DNA of 64,000 nucleotides from Alphaproteobacteria bacterium (lineage in GTDB: Bacteria > Pseudomonadota > Alphaproteobacteria > Rhodobacterales > Rhodobacteraceae): assembly GCA_030429105.1 (NCBI GenBank), contig JAUIDE010000007.1, positions 1-64,000 on the forward strand, read 5' to 3'. This document shows, piece by piece, positions 8,509 through 18,194 of the stretch (position 1 is its first letter; each line of letters starts with the position of its first letter). The translations under genes and the position numbers were made by a program. The notes beneath the pieces are model-generated. The model was not told where the DNA came from. It did not search any database and saw only the letters and a list, made by a program, of their open reading frames with translations.

Positions 8509-8931
8509 TCAGAGGTCGATCGCCATCTGCGGGACGCCGCCCGCGATCCGCTCGACGGTTTCCCCGTCGCTTCGGATGTTGGCCGAAACGCGCCGCCGCT
8601 CGATCCGCATGCTGTCGAAGGCCGAGACGTTCAGGGGTTCGTCAAAGACGACCGAAACGCGGAAGCCGCCGTCGCCGCGGGCCGCGACGGCGATGACCTG
8701 TGCGCGGAAGCGGCGGCCGAGATAAGCCCCCGTCACCGTCTGGCCGACGGTCAGAGGCGGCCCGAGGGGCCCGTTTCCCGCTGCGGCGTGCAAGGTGTTC
8801 CAGTTCCGATAGCCTTTCGAGCGCGCCAGGATTTCGAGCGCTTCGCCATGGCTCGCCGGCCTGCCGGATTCGGCAAGCGCGGCGCGGAGGCGCTTCGCCT
8901 CCGCCTTCAGATCGTCGAGATCGGGCTTCAT
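8509..8931 (-). CDS. Small glyoxalase-superfamily-like protein
   Basis: A 140-residue protein whose N-terminal half (LKAEAKRLRAALAESGRPASHGEALEILARSKGYRNWNTLHAA, quoted here as its key features: a Lys/Arg-rich helix, HGEALE, and GYRNWNTLHAA) matches a short domain annotated in databases as glyoxalase superfamily (Glyoxalase_8 type). The C-terminal half is a small beta-rich domain (PPLTVGQTVTGAYLGRRF, ERIAGGVPQMAIDL). No metal-binding set typical of glyoxalase I is apparent, so enzymatic activity is not implied. It converges on dsbA. The 184-bp gap downstream of ubiH (8932-9115) shows no supported gene. Confidence 0.6.
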   Translation of the reverse strand: MKPDLDDLKAEAKRLRAALAESGRPASHGEALEILARSKGYRNWNTLHAAAGNGPLGPPLTVGQTVTGAYLGRRFRAQVIAVAARGDGGFRVSVVFDEPLNVSAFDSMRIERRRVSANIRSDGETVERIAGGVPQMAIDL

Positions 8932-9115
8932 CGCCGCTCCTCATCGACGCGGATGACCGGACGGGGCCCGCGTTGCCGTCTCGCCGCGTCGTGAACGGGC
9001 GTGAACACTTGATGCCGAAGGGCTTCGCCATGGCTTGCGCCTGCGGGCGGCGGGAGCCTTCTTCCCTCGCCGGGCCATACCTGCCGGCGTTCGTGCGGTC
9101 AACGCCGCGAATGCG

Positions 9116-10333
9116 TCACAACGCCTCGCCCCGCATCAGCTTCGGCGCCGCGCCGCCGAGACCGGAGGCGGCGCGCATGAACATGCGTTTCAGCCCCGGC
9201 GCCCGGTTCACGAGGCCGAGGCCGAGATCGCGGAGCGCGCGGACGGGCGCGACGTCGTTCGAGAAGAGGCGGTTGAGCGCGTCCATCGAGAAGGCCAGCG
9301 CGGCGCTGTCGAACCGGCGCCATTGCTGGTAGCGGCGGAGCACGGCGAGGTCCCCCATGTCCTCGCCCCGCCGGGCCGCCTCGGCCAGCACCTCGGCGAG
9401 CGCCGCGGCGTCCCTCAGACCGAGATTGAGGCCTTGCCCGGCGATCGGGTGCACGGCGTGCGCCGCATCCCCGAGGAGGGCGAGGCGCGGCACGACGTAT
9501 TCATGCGCCAGCGAGAAGGAGAGCGGATAGGTCCAGCGCCCCCCTTCGAGCGCGAGCGGGCCGAGGAAGTCCCCGAATCTCGCCTCAAGCTCTGAAAGAT
9601 ACGCCGCGTCCGGCAGGGCGTGGATGCGAGCGGCCTCGGCCCGCTGCTCCGTCCAGACTAGTGAGGCGCGGTTTCCGCGCAGGGGCAGGATCGCGAAGGG
9701 GCCAGCGGGGAGGAACAGCTCGTGCGCGACGCCGTGATGCGGCTCCGCGAAGGAGACGGCGGAGACCATGCCGGCCTGCGGATAGTCCCACGCGATGCGG
9801 CCGATCCCAGCGGCGGCGCGGACCGGGCTTTCCCGCCCGTCCGCGGCGACGACGAGGCGCGCCGAAAGCGCCGACCCGTCGGCAAGCCGCGCGACCGCCC
9901 TGCCCGGCTCGGCCTCGACGGAGACGACGCGGGCGCCGTGGCGCAGCGCATCGCCGAGCGCGGCGAAGGCGGCGGGGCGGAGGTGGCGATCCTCCACCAT
10001 GCAGCCGAAGCCGGCCCCGGCGACCTCTCGATGGTCGAAATGGAGGAAGAAGGGCGAGGCGCCTTCCGAGACGCGGCCGTCGGAGACGAGAATGTCCCGC
10101 ATCGGCTCCGCCTCCGCCTCGACCGAGGGCCACACGCCGACCGCGCGCCAGAAGTTCACCGAGCCCGGCGGGGTCGAATAGGCGCGACCGTCGAAAGCCG
10201 CGCCCGGCTCCGGCGCGGGTCCGGCGTCGAGCACGAGCGGGGCGAGGCCCGCCGCCTTCAGCGCCAGCCCGGCCGCCGCGCCGGCGAGCCCGCCGCCGGC
10301 GACGATCACGTCGCAATCGAGAGGTTTCATCAT
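9116..10333 (-). CDS. ubiH: UbiH/UbiF-family FAD-dependent ubiquinone biosynthesis hydroxylase
   Basis: Class A flavoprotein monooxygenase that hydroxylates the aromatic ring of a ubiquinone precursor at the membrane. The 405-residue protein has the FAD dinucleotide motif DVIVAGGGLAGAAAGLALKAAG at the N-terminus (key residues GGGLAG, 13-18) and the UbiH/COQ6 family signature GDAAHAVHPIAGQGLNLGLRD near residue 290. Which ring carbon it hydroxylates cannot be read from sequence; the UbiH, UbiF, UbiI and UbiL proteins are close homologs. It is divergent from the amidase gene across 72 bp. Confidence 0.85.
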   Translation of the reverse strand: MMKPLDCDVIVAGGGLAGAAAGLALKAAGLAPLVLDAGPAPEPGAAFDGRAYSTPPGSVNFWRAVGVWPSVEAEAEPMRDILVSDGRVSEGASPFFLHFDHREVAGAGFGCMVEDRHLRPAAFAALGDALRHGARVVSVEAEPGRAVARLADGSALSARLVVAADGRESPVRAAAGIGRIAWDYPQAGMVSAVSFAEPHHGVAHELFLPAGPFAILPLRGNRASLVWTEQRAEAARIHALPDAAYLSELEARFGDFLGPLALEGGRWTYPLSFSLAHEYVVPRLALLGDAAHAVHPIAGQGLNLGLRDAAALAEVLAEAARRGEDMGDLAVLRRYQQWRRFDSAALAFSMDALNRLFSNDVAPVRALRDLGLGLVNRAPGLKRMFMRAASGLGGAAPKLMRGEAL

Positions 10334-10404
10334 GGGCTTCTATATCGGCGCGGGGCGCGCCATTGTCCACGCGGCCGGGTGCGGCGGATCGAATGAGGGG
10401 ACAG

Positions 10405-11742
10405 ATGACCGAACTGACATTCCTGAGCGCGGCGGAGACCGGGCGGCGCATCGAGTCGGGCGCGCTCGACCCGCGGGACGCGGCGGAGGCCTATCTCTCC
10501 GCCATCGAGGCCCATCCGGCGCGCGATGCGATCTACGCCCGGACGACGCCGGAACGCGCGCGGGCGGAGGCCGCTGCGGCGGCGACGCGGGCGAAGGCGG
10601 GGCTCCGCCGCTCCCCGCTCGACGGCGTGCCGATCTCGTGGAAGGACCTCTTTGACAGCGCGGGCGTCGCCACCGAGGCGGGTTCGGCCATGCTCAAGGG
10701 GCGGGTTCCGGCGCGGGACGCGCGGGTGCTGGCCAACGCGACGAGGCAGGGGCTCGTCTGCCTCGGCAAGACGCACATGACGGAGCTCGCCTTTTCCGGC
10801 CTCGGGCTCAACCCGGTGACGGGGACGCCGCCCAACGTTTTCGACCCGAAGCTCGCGCCCGGGGGCTCCTCTTCCGGCGCCGCGGCCTCGACCGCCTTCG
10901 GGCTCGCCGCAGCGGGGATCGGTTCGGACACCGGGGGGTCGGTGCGCGTTCCGGCCTGCTGGAACGGGCTCGTCGGGCTCAAGACCACGCATGGCTGGCT
11001 GCCGGACGAAGGCGTCGTCCTCCTCTGCGAGGGGTTTGACACGATCGGCCCGCTCTGCCGCACGGTGGAGGACGCCGCGCTGCTCGCCGCAGCGATGGCG
11101 GGGGAGCGGGCGCCTGACCTTGGCGGCGCGACGGTTTCGGGCGTGCGACTCGCCGTGCTGGAGACCGTGGCGCTCGGAGAGGAGTGCAGGGACGCGCCGC
11201 GGGCGGCCTTCGAGGCGGCTGTCGCCGCGCTCGCCCGCGCGGGCGCGCAGATCGAGCGGATCGAGGCGCCCGAGGTCGCAGCGGCGATGCCGCTCTCGCC
11301 CGCGCTGTTCACCGGCGAGGCGTGGGCGGAATGGGGGGCCATGATCGATGACCGCGGCGACGTGATGTTCGCCCCTGTGCGGGAGCGGTTTCGCTCCGGC
11401 GCGGCGATCAGCGCGGCGGATTATCTTCGCGCCTGGCGGAAGCTGAAGGCGATTCGTGCGGAATGGGCGGCCCGCGTTGCGGCCTATGACGCGGTGCTGA
11501 TCCCCTCCTGCCCGATCCTGCCGCCGGAGACTGCGAAGCTGATGGCCGACCTCGACTTCTTCGCGGCGGAGAACCTGATGACGCTCCGCAACACGCGGAT
11601 CGGCAACCTCCTTGGCCTCTCGGCGCTGACGCTGCCGACGCCGACACCTTCGACCGGGATCATGCTCATGGGCAAGCCCTTCGGCGAGGCGGCGCTCTGC
11701 CGGATCGGTGCGGCGGCGGCGCCCGTGGTGCTCGAAGGCTAG
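10405..11742 (+). CDS. Amidase-signature family hydrolase
   Basis: A 445-residue member of the amidase-signature family, which hydrolyses carboxamides or transamidates. The Ser-cisSer-Lys triad is visible: Lys80 in PISWKDLF, cis-Ser155 in PGGSSSGAA and nucleophile Ser179 in GSDTGGSVRVPA. The start is ATG 10405, with a GAGGGG ribosome-binding site seven bases upstream; a longer upstream reading frame exists but lies inside ubiH on the other strand. There are no gatB or gatC genes here, so it is probably a free-standing amidase of unknown substrate rather than GatA. Confidence 0.85.
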   Translation: MTELTFLSAAETGRRIESGALDPRDAAEAYLSAIEAHPARDAIYARTTPERARAEAAAAATRAKAGLRRSPLDGVPISWKDLFDSAGVATEAGSAMLKGRVPARDARVLANATRQGLVCLGKTHMTELAFSGLGLNPVTGTPPNVFDPKLAPGGSSSGAAASTAFGLAAAGIGSDTGGSVRVPACWNGLVGLKTTHGWLPDEGVVLLCEGFDTIGPLCRTVEDAALLAAAMAGERAPDLGGATVSGVRLAVLETVALGEECRDAPRAAFEAAVAALARAGAQIERIEAPEVAAAMPLSPALFTGEAWAEWGAMIDDRGDVMFAPVRERFRSGAAISAADYLRAWRKLKAIRAEWAARVAAYDAVLIPSCPILPPETAKLMADLDFFAAENLMTLRNTRIGNLLGLSALTLPTPTPSTGIMLMGKPFGEAALCRIGAAAAPVVLEG

Positions 11743-11746
11743 GGCG

Positions 11747-12196
11747 ATGCGGCTGACGCTCGATTATCCGCCGGTCTGGCTCGTTGGGGCGATGGCGGCG
11801 ATGTGGGGCCTCTCCCGCCTCACGCCCTGGCCGGCATGGGAGGGGGCGGCGACGCTCTGGGCCGGGCGGGCGCTGATCCTCGCGGCATTGCTCGTGATGG
11901 TCTGGGCGGCGGTCGAGTTCCGGCGGGCGAGGACGACCATCGTGCCGCATGAGGCGCCCTCTGCGCTCGTGACCTCCGGGCCATTCCGCTTCAGCCGCAA
12001 CCCGATTTATGCGGCGGATGCGGCGATCCTTCTTGGCTGGGGCCTCAGCCTCGGCGCGCTCCTGCCCTTCGTCGTCGTCCCGCTCTTCGTACAGGTGATC
12101 GGCGCTCGGTTCATCCGGGGCGAGGAGGAAAGGCTCCGCGCGGCCTTTCCGGGGGCCTTCGACGCCTGGGCTGCGCGGACGCGCCGCTGGCTCTGA
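11747..12196 (+). CDS. Isoprenylcysteine carboxyl methyltransferase-like membrane protein
   Basis: A 149-residue membrane protein with about four hydrophobic segments. It has the ICMT/PEMT family signature GPFRFSRNPIYAADAAILLGW (key residues RNPIY) and the ending E-E-x-R-L-x-x-x-F-x-x-x-F-x-x-W with a final RRWL. Bacterial members are methyltransferases of largely unknown substrate that work in the inner membrane. The gene starts 4 bp after the amidase stop, so the two are probably co-transcribed; ATG 11747 was preferred over an upstream in-frame start inside the amidase gene. Confidence 0.75.
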   Translation: MRLTLDYPPVWLVGAMAAMWGLSRLTPWPAWEGAATLWAGRALILAALLVMVWAAVEFRRARTTIVPHEAPSALVTSGPFRFSRNPIYAADAAILLGWGLSLGALLPFVVVPLFVQVIGARFIRGEEERLRAAFPGAFDAWAARTRRWL

Positions 12197-12244
12197 AGCG
12201 AGGGCGTCATTTCTCCGTAAACCCGAATCGGCGATGATCCCGAC

Positions 12245-13354
12245 ATGCCCGCCGCCTTCGCATTCGCCGTCTCGTTCGTCATGGCGCCGCTGCTCGCCGC
12301 CGCGGCGCTCTGGGGCTCGTGGTGGCTGGTCGGCCCGGCGGTCTATGGCTGGGTCGTCGTCTCGGTGCTCGACCGGGCGCTCGGCAAGGCGGAGGGGGAC
12401 GCGCCGGAGGAGGCGCCGGAGGCCGCGCTCTTCTGGCACCGCTTCGTGACCTGGGCGTGGGTTCCGGTCCAGCTCGCGCTCATCGCCTTCTGCCTCTTCG
12501 CCGCGACGCGCTGGCTCTCGACCGCGGAGGCGATTCTCCTGATGTCCGGGCTCGGGATCGCGACCGGGGGGATCGGAATCACCTACGCGCACGAGCTGAT
12601 CCATTCGCGCCGGCGGTTCGAGCGGGCGCTGGGAGAGATCCTCCTCGTTACGGTCGGCTACGGCCATTTCGCGACGGAGCATCTGGCGAATCACCATGTT
12701 CATGTGGCGACGCCGAAGGATCCGGTGACGGCGCGTTATGGCGAGGGCTTCTGGCGCTTCCTGCCCCGCGCCGTCTGGGGGACGGCGCGCTCGGCTTGGG
12801 AGATCGACCGGGGGCGGCGGCTCCGGCGGGGGCGGCTCTTTCTCCACTGGTCCAATCCGTGGGCCCGGCATGGCGCGGGGACGGCGCTCCTGCTGCTGCT
12901 CGCCTGGGCGATCGGGGGATGGGCGGCGATCGGCCTTTGGGCGCTTCAGGCTGCGGTGGCGATTCTCCAGCTCGAGGCGGTGAACTATGTCGAGCATTAC
13001 GGGCTGACGCGGAAGCATCTCGGCGGCGGGCGGTTCGAGCCGGCGGGGCCGCATCACAGCTGGAACGCCGCGCAGCGGATGACGAATCTCCTGCTCATCA
13101 ACCTCCAGCGCCATTCGGATCATCATGTGAAGCCGGACCGCCGGTTTCCGCTCCTCCGCTCCTGGCCGGAGGAGGCGGCGCCGCAACTGCCCTACGGCTA
13201 TCCGCTCATGGTGCTGCTGGCGCTGACGCCGCCGCTCTGGTTCCGGGTGATGAACCGCCGGGTGAAGGCATGGCGGCGGCTTCATTATCCCGAGATCGCG
13301 GACTGGGCGCCCTATCGCAGCGGGACGCATCCGGACCGATCCCCGGCCCTTTAG
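12245..13354 (+). CDS. alkB: AlkB-type alkane 1-monooxygenase (membrane di-iron hydroxylase)
   Basis: A 369-residue integral membrane non-haem di-iron hydroxylase that would oxidise medium- to long-chain n-alkanes at the terminal carbon with rubredoxin as electron donor. All histidine boxes are present: HELIH (116-120), EHLANHH (145-151), NYVEHYGL (247-254) and LQRHSDHH (287-294), among about six hydrophobic segments. No rubredoxin or rubredoxin reductase gene is adjacent, so electrons must be supplied from elsewhere. Lone alkB genes are common in marine Rhodobacterales. Confidence 0.9.
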   Translation: MPAAFAFAVSFVMAPLLAAAALWGSWWLVGPAVYGWVVVSVLDRALGKAEGDAPEEAPEAALFWHRFVTWAWVPVQLALIAFCLFAATRWLSTAEAILLMSGLGIATGGIGITYAHELIHSRRRFERALGEILLVTVGYGHFATEHLANHHVHVATPKDPVTARYGEGFWRFLPRAVWGTARSAWEIDRGRRLRRGRLFLHWSNPWARHGAGTALLLLLAWAIGGWAAIGLWALQAAVAILQLEAVNYVEHYGLTRKHLGGGRFEPAGPHHSWNAAQRMTNLLLINLQRHSDHHVKPDRRFPLLRSWPEEAAPQLPYGYPLMVLLALTPPLWFRVMNRRVKAWRRLHYPEIADWAPYRSGTHPDRSPAL

Positions 13355-13366
13355 GCGAAAACCGGG

Positions 13367-13384
13367 CGAAAGCCGCGGCTTTCG
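13367..13384. repeat. Perfect 18-bp palindrome downstream of alkB
   Basis: CGAAAGCCGCGGCTTTCG is fully self-complementary and lies in the 94-bp gap between alkB and the EAL gene. It has no T-tract on either side, so it may be an operator or a weak hairpin rather than an intrinsic terminator. Confidence 0.4.
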
Positions 13385-13448
13385 TTAACCGGGCGGTTGC
13401 GCGACGGCGCTAGTCTGGCCCGGGTGACGGTTTCTGTGGGGTGTTTCG

Positions 13449-14999
13449 ATGGACGATGCAGGCGCGAACGGAGCCGAGGGCTCCCTCTCTCTGACCGGGT
13501 CGGCGGCGCTGGCCGTCCTCTCGGCGCTGGCGGTCGCGCCCGCGGCGATTTCTGGCGCCCCGGAGGCGCTGGCGATGGGCGCAGGCGCGCTTTGCCTCGC
13601 CGCCTTCATCCAGTTCCGGGTGATCGGCCCGCTTGCGAGGCGGGCCGAGGCGGCCGAGGCGGCGGCGGCTGACATGACCGAGCGGCTCGAGCATATGGAG
13701 ACCCATGATCCGGAGACGGGCCTGCCGAACGCCCGAGCGATGGCGGCGCATCTCGACCTTGCGCTGGCGGCATCGGCGCGGAGCGGGCGGCGGGTCGGCG
13801 TCTGCCAGCTCGACCTCACCGGGCTTCGCCGCGTCGCGGAACTGCATGGCCGGGAGGCGGGGGAGACCGCGCTCCGCCGCGCCGCCGGGCTCATCCGTAT
13901 GGAGACGCGGAAGGGCGACCTCGTGGCGCGGACGGGGCCGACGACTTTCTGCATCGTTTCGATGAACGTTTCGGGAGAAGCCGAGGCGGAGGCGATGGCC
14001 GCGCGCCTCTCCCGCGCCGTGCGCACCCCCTTCGCCGTCGGCTCCGCCACTGCAGAGATCGGCTGCGCCGCGGGCATCGTTCTCGGCCCCCTCGGCGAGG
14101 CGGATGGCGAGAGGCTTGCGGGGGAGGCCGCCGCGGCGGCGCGCGCCGCGCGCGAGGCTGGCGGGAGCCACACGCTCTTCACCCCGGCGCTCAAGGCGCG
14201 GATGGAGACCGATGCGCAGCTTCGGGACGAGCTTTCCGCCGCGCTGGACGAAGGGCGGATCGAGCCCTGGTTTCAGCCGCAGATCCGGCTCTCGGACGGC
14301 GCGGTGACGGGGGCGGAGGCGCTGGCGCGCTGGGTCCATCCAGAGCGCGGCGTGCTGGCGCCCGGCGCCTTCTTCCCGGTGGCGGAGGAAGCCGGGCTGA
14401 TGGACCGGATCGACGAGGCGATCCTCGACCGCGCGCTCGATTCGCTGGTGTCCTGGCGGCGGCGCGGGCTTGTGGTTCCGCTGGTCGGCGTCAACGTGAA
14501 CGCAGGGCGGCTGGCGGACGGCTTTCTCGCCGAGCGGATCAAGTGGGCGCTGGAGGCGCGCGACCTCGAACCCGGCGATCTCGCCGTCGAGGTGATCGAG
14601 AGCGTTCTGATCGGCGAGCGGGACGACGAGATCGTGCGCTCGATCCAGGCGCTGGCGCGGATCGGCATCCGGATCGACATCGACGATTTCGGCACCGGCC
14701 ATGCCTCCATCGCCTCGCTGAAGCGTGTGAAGGTGGACCGGATCAAGATCGACCGCGGCTTCATCAGCGGCGTCGACACAGACGACCGGCAGGAAAAGGT
14801 CGCGCGGGCGATGGTGGAGATGGCGAAGGGCCTCGGCATCGCCGCGCTCGCGGAGGGGGTCGAGACGGCCGGCGAGCGGGCGAAGCTGCTCGCCATCGGC
14901 TGCGCCGAGGCGCAGGGCTTCGGCATCGCCCGCCCGATGCCGGCCGAGGCGCTGGCTGAATGGCTTCGCGCCTCCGCGTCGGAGCGACTGAGCGCCTGA
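13449..14999 (+). CDS. Cyclic-di-GMP phosphodiesterase (degenerate GGDEF plus EAL)
   Basis: A 516-residue membrane-anchored regulator with two N-terminal hydrophobic segments (about residues 17-57). A short coiled coil leads into a GGDEF fold whose active-site loop is replaced (TGPTTF, 162-167), so diguanylate cyclase activity is unlikely. The EAL domain (about 255-510) keeps its catalytic set: Glu290 of EAL, Asn351, Glu384, Asp412-Asp413 in IDDFGTG, Lys433, Glu469 in AEGVET and Gln489. It should hydrolyse c-di-GMP, perhaps with the degenerate GGDEF domain as a GTP sensor. The stop codon lies within a short tandem repeat. Confidence 0.88.
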   Translation: MDDAGANGAEGSLSLTGSAALAVLSALAVAPAAISGAPEALAMGAGALCLAAFIQFRVIGPLARRAEAAEAAAADMTERLEHMETHDPETGLPNARAMAAHLDLALAASARSGRRVGVCQLDLTGLRRVAELHGREAGETALRRAAGLIRMETRKGDLVARTGPTTFCIVSMNVSGEAEAEAMAARLSRAVRTPFAVGSATAEIGCAAGIVLGPLGEADGERLAGEAAAAARAAREAGGSHTLFTPALKARMETDAQLRDELSAALDEGRIEPWFQPQIRLSDGAVTGAEALARWVHPERGVLAPGAFFPVAEEAGLMDRIDEAILDRALDSLVSWRRRGLVVPLVGVNVNAGRLADGFLAERIKWALEARDLEPGDLAVEVIESVLIGERDDEIVRSIQALARIGIRIDIDDFGTGHASIASLKRVKVDRIKIDRGFISGVDTDDRQEKVARAMVEMAKGLGIAALAEGVETAGERAKLLAIGCAEAQGFGIARPMPAEALAEWLRASASERLSA

Positions 15000-15012
15000 G
15001 CGCCTGAGCGCC
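14989..15012. repeat. Three tandem copies of the 8-mer TGAGCGCC across a stop codon
   Basis: Three exact consecutive copies and the start of a fourth (TGAACG) are present. The EAL gene stop codon (14997-14999) is the TGA of the second copy. A copy-number change would shift the frame and might lengthen or shorten the C-terminus slightly. Confidence 0.7.
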
Positions 15013-15092
15013 TGAACGAGGCGGACGCCCTTCCGCCGCCCGCGCTTCGGCCCTATGCCTTTCGCAACAAGGGAAACGCGAAGGGCGGGATC

Positions 15093-16232
15093 ATGTTCGA
15101 GACGGGATGCGACGAGGCGGAACGGGCGCTGATCGGCGAGGCGCGGCGATTCGCGGAGGATAAGGTCGCCCCCGTGATCGAGGAATGGGAGGCGCGGCGC
15201 GCCATGCCGGAGGCGCTGCTGCGCGAGGCGGCGGGGCGGTTCGGCGGCTTGCTCGTCCCCGAGGCGATGGGAGGGCGCGGCGCGCGGGTCCGGGTCGCAG
15301 CGTCGGTCCTCGCCGCGCTGGCGCGGGCGGACCTCGCCTTCGGCTTCAGCCTCGTCGTGCATATCAACCTGGCTGCGGCGCTGGCGCGCCGCGGGTCGGA
15401 GGCGCAGCGCGCGCGATACCTTCCCGCCCTGCTTTCGGGCGAGACCATCGGCGCCTTTTGCCTCACCGAGCCGGAGACGGGGAGCGACCCGGCGGCGATC
15501 ACGACCGAAGCGCGGCCCGAGGGCGCGGGCTGGCGGCTCGACGGGGAAAAGGCCTGGGTGACGAACGCGGCCTGCGCCGGGCTTTTCAACGTCTATGCGC
15601 GGGGAGGCGAAGGGCCGGGGAGCAAGGTCATGGGCTCCTTCCTCGTGGAGCGGGGCGACGCCGGGCTCGAGATCGGGCCGGCCTATGCGATGCTCGGTTG
15701 TCATGTGATGGGCGCGGGCGGGCTGAGGCTCGCGGGCGTCAAGGTCGGGCTGGAGCGGGCCTTCGCCCCGGCCGGCGAGGGGTTCCGCGCGGCGATGCGG
15801 GGGATCGACCTCGCGCGCATCCTCCTTTCCGCGATGTGCTGCGCGATTCTCGACGACGCGCTGGAGACGGCGCGCCGCTCCGCCGCGTCGCGCCGCGCCT
15901 TCGGGGCGCCGACAATCGACCGGCAGGGCGTGCTCTTTCCCCTCGCCGATGCGGCGACGGCGCTCCGCGCGGCGCAACTGCTGACTGAGGAGGCGATCGG
16001 GCTCCTCGATTCGGGCGGGGACGCGCGGCTCGCCGCCGCCCATGCGAAGAAGGCGTCCACCCGCGCCGCCTTCACAGGGATCGCCGCGGCGATGCAGGCG
16101 ATGGGCGGGCTCGGCTTCCGCCGAGAATGCCGCCTTCCGCGACATCTCGAAGCGGCGAAGATGGCCGAATATCTGGACGGGACGACGGAGATCCAGAACG
16201 TCGTGATCGGGCGGGCGCTCGCACAGACATGA
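15093..16232 (+). CDS. Acyl-CoA dehydrogenase family protein
   Basis: A 379-residue flavoprotein of the acyl-CoA dehydrogenase fold, expected to introduce a C2-C3 double bond in an acyl-CoA and pass electrons to ETF. The family signatures are visible: FCLTEPETGSDPAAI, GEKAWVTNA and the C-terminal YLDGTTEIQN. In the last of these, an Asp occupies the place of the catalytic base found in the common YEGT motif, so the catalytic residue may be this Asp or lie elsewhere. It stands alone, with no neighbouring beta-oxidation genes, and its substrate chain is unknown. Confidence 0.85.
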   Translation: MFETGCDEAERALIGEARRFAEDKVAPVIEEWEARRAMPEALLREAAGRFGGLLVPEAMGGRGARVRVAASVLAALARADLAFGFSLVVHINLAAALARRGSEAQRARYLPALLSGETIGAFCLTEPETGSDPAAITTEARPEGAGWRLDGEKAWVTNAACAGLFNVYARGGEGPGSKVMGSFLVERGDAGLEIGPAYAMLGCHVMGAGGLRLAGVKVGLERAFAPAGEGFRAAMRGIDLARILLSAMCCAILDDALETARRSAASRRAFGAPTIDRQGVLFPLADAATALRAAQLLTEEAIGLLDSGGDARLAAAHAKKASTRAAFTGIAAAMQAMGGLGFRRECRLPRHLEAAKMAEYLDGTTEIQNVVIGRALAQT

Positions 16233-16264
16233 AGAAAAACCCGCCGGGCGCGGGGCCCGGCGGG
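16231..16264 (-). terminator. Intrinsic terminator of ccrM
   Basis: On the minus strand a 10-bp GC stem (16255-16264 paired with 16240-16249) with a 5-base loop is followed directly by TTTTTCTTC. It lies 44 bases beyond the ccrM stop and overlaps the end of the convergent acyl-CoA dehydrogenase gene. Confidence 0.85.
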
Positions 16265-16307
16265 AGGTGAGGGCCGCAGCAGGGGCCCCAGGCGAGGGAT
16301 GGGATGA

Positions 16308-17485
<1,178 letters not shown>

Positions 17486-18109
17486 TCAATGATCTCTGAC
17501 ATTTTCTTCACACAACATGTTGAGTATGGGGCGGAAGGACCTACGATGATGTGGTGTGACGCCCTGCGCGCGGAGCGCGGCGAGATGGGCCGGAACGCCG
17601 TAGCCCGCGTTCCGCTCCCATCCGTAACCCGGATGGAGGGCGGCGAGGGCGGCCATGATCCTGTCCCGCTCCACCTTGGCGACGATGGAGGCTGCGGCGA
17701 CGGAAAGCGCCCGCGCGTCTCCCTTCACCAGAGCGGCCGCCGGGCAGGGAAGGCCCGGGGGGACTCGGTTTCCGTCGATCAGGGCGAAGCCGGCGGGGCG
17801 CGGCAGCGCGCCAAGCGCGCGGCGCATGGCGAGGTCGGCGGCGCGGAGGATGTTGAGCCGGTCGATCTCCTCCACACTGGCGACGCCGAGGCCGATCTCC
17901 GCCGTTTTCCGCAAGGCGGCTAGAAGCGCCTCGCGGCGGGGGGCGGAGAGCTTCTTCGAATCGTTCAGGCCGGTCGGAATCCGCCCTGGATCGAGGATGA
18001 CCGCCGCGGCGACGACGGGCCCAGCCCAGGGCCCGCGCCCGGCCTCGTCCACCCCGGCGACCGGGCGGGCGGGGGCGGTTTCCTCATGCCGGAAATCGGG
18101 TTCGCTCAT
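17486..18109 (-). CDS. rnhB: Ribonuclease HII
   Basis: Cleaves RNA in RNA-DNA hybrids and at single ribonucleotides. The 207-residue protein has the catalytic Asp21-Glu22 in GVDEAGRGPWAGP, Asp112 in LIDGN, Asp130 in KGDARALSVAAASIVAK and ERD further on. The ATG at 18109 was chosen because it places the conserved GVDEAGRG near residue 20; a longer upstream extension overlaps the lutA region and looks non-coding. The rnhB-ccrM neighbourhood is conserved in alphaproteobacteria. Its last codons are unusually AT-rich, probably because they double as promoter DNA for ccrM. Confidence 0.95.
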   Translation of the reverse strand: MSEPDFRHEETAPARPVAGVDEAGRGPWAGPVVAAAVILDPGRIPTGLNDSKKLSAPRREALLAALRKTAEIGLGVASVEEIDRLNILRAADLAMRRALGALPRPAGFALIDGNRVPPGLPCPAAALVKGDARALSVAAASIVAKVERDRIMAALAALHPGYGWERNAGYGVPAHLAALRAQGVTPHHRRSFRPILNMLCEENVRDH

Positions 18110-18194
18110 GCCCCCTTCATAGCGGGGCGTGGCGATTTCGCCATGGAAAGCCGCGCGCGCTTCGGCTAACGCGGGGGAAGCCAAAGGAGCCGAA

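Noticed and set aside
8932-9115. Small gene between the glyoxalase-like gene and ubiH
   Set aside because: Short frames occur on both strands, but none has a ribosome-binding site, a typical start or a recognisable protein.
9661-10404. A long N-terminal extension of the amidase frame
   Set aside because: It lies antisense within ubiH, is extremely Arg-rich, and the real start at 10405 has a ribosome-binding site and begins the family domain.
13410-16145. A 911-residue open frame on the minus strand opposite the EAL and acyl-CoA dehydrogenase genes
   Set aside because: It is a composition shadow: Arg/Pro/Gly/Ala-rich with no recognisable domain, while the plus strand carries two clear protein families.
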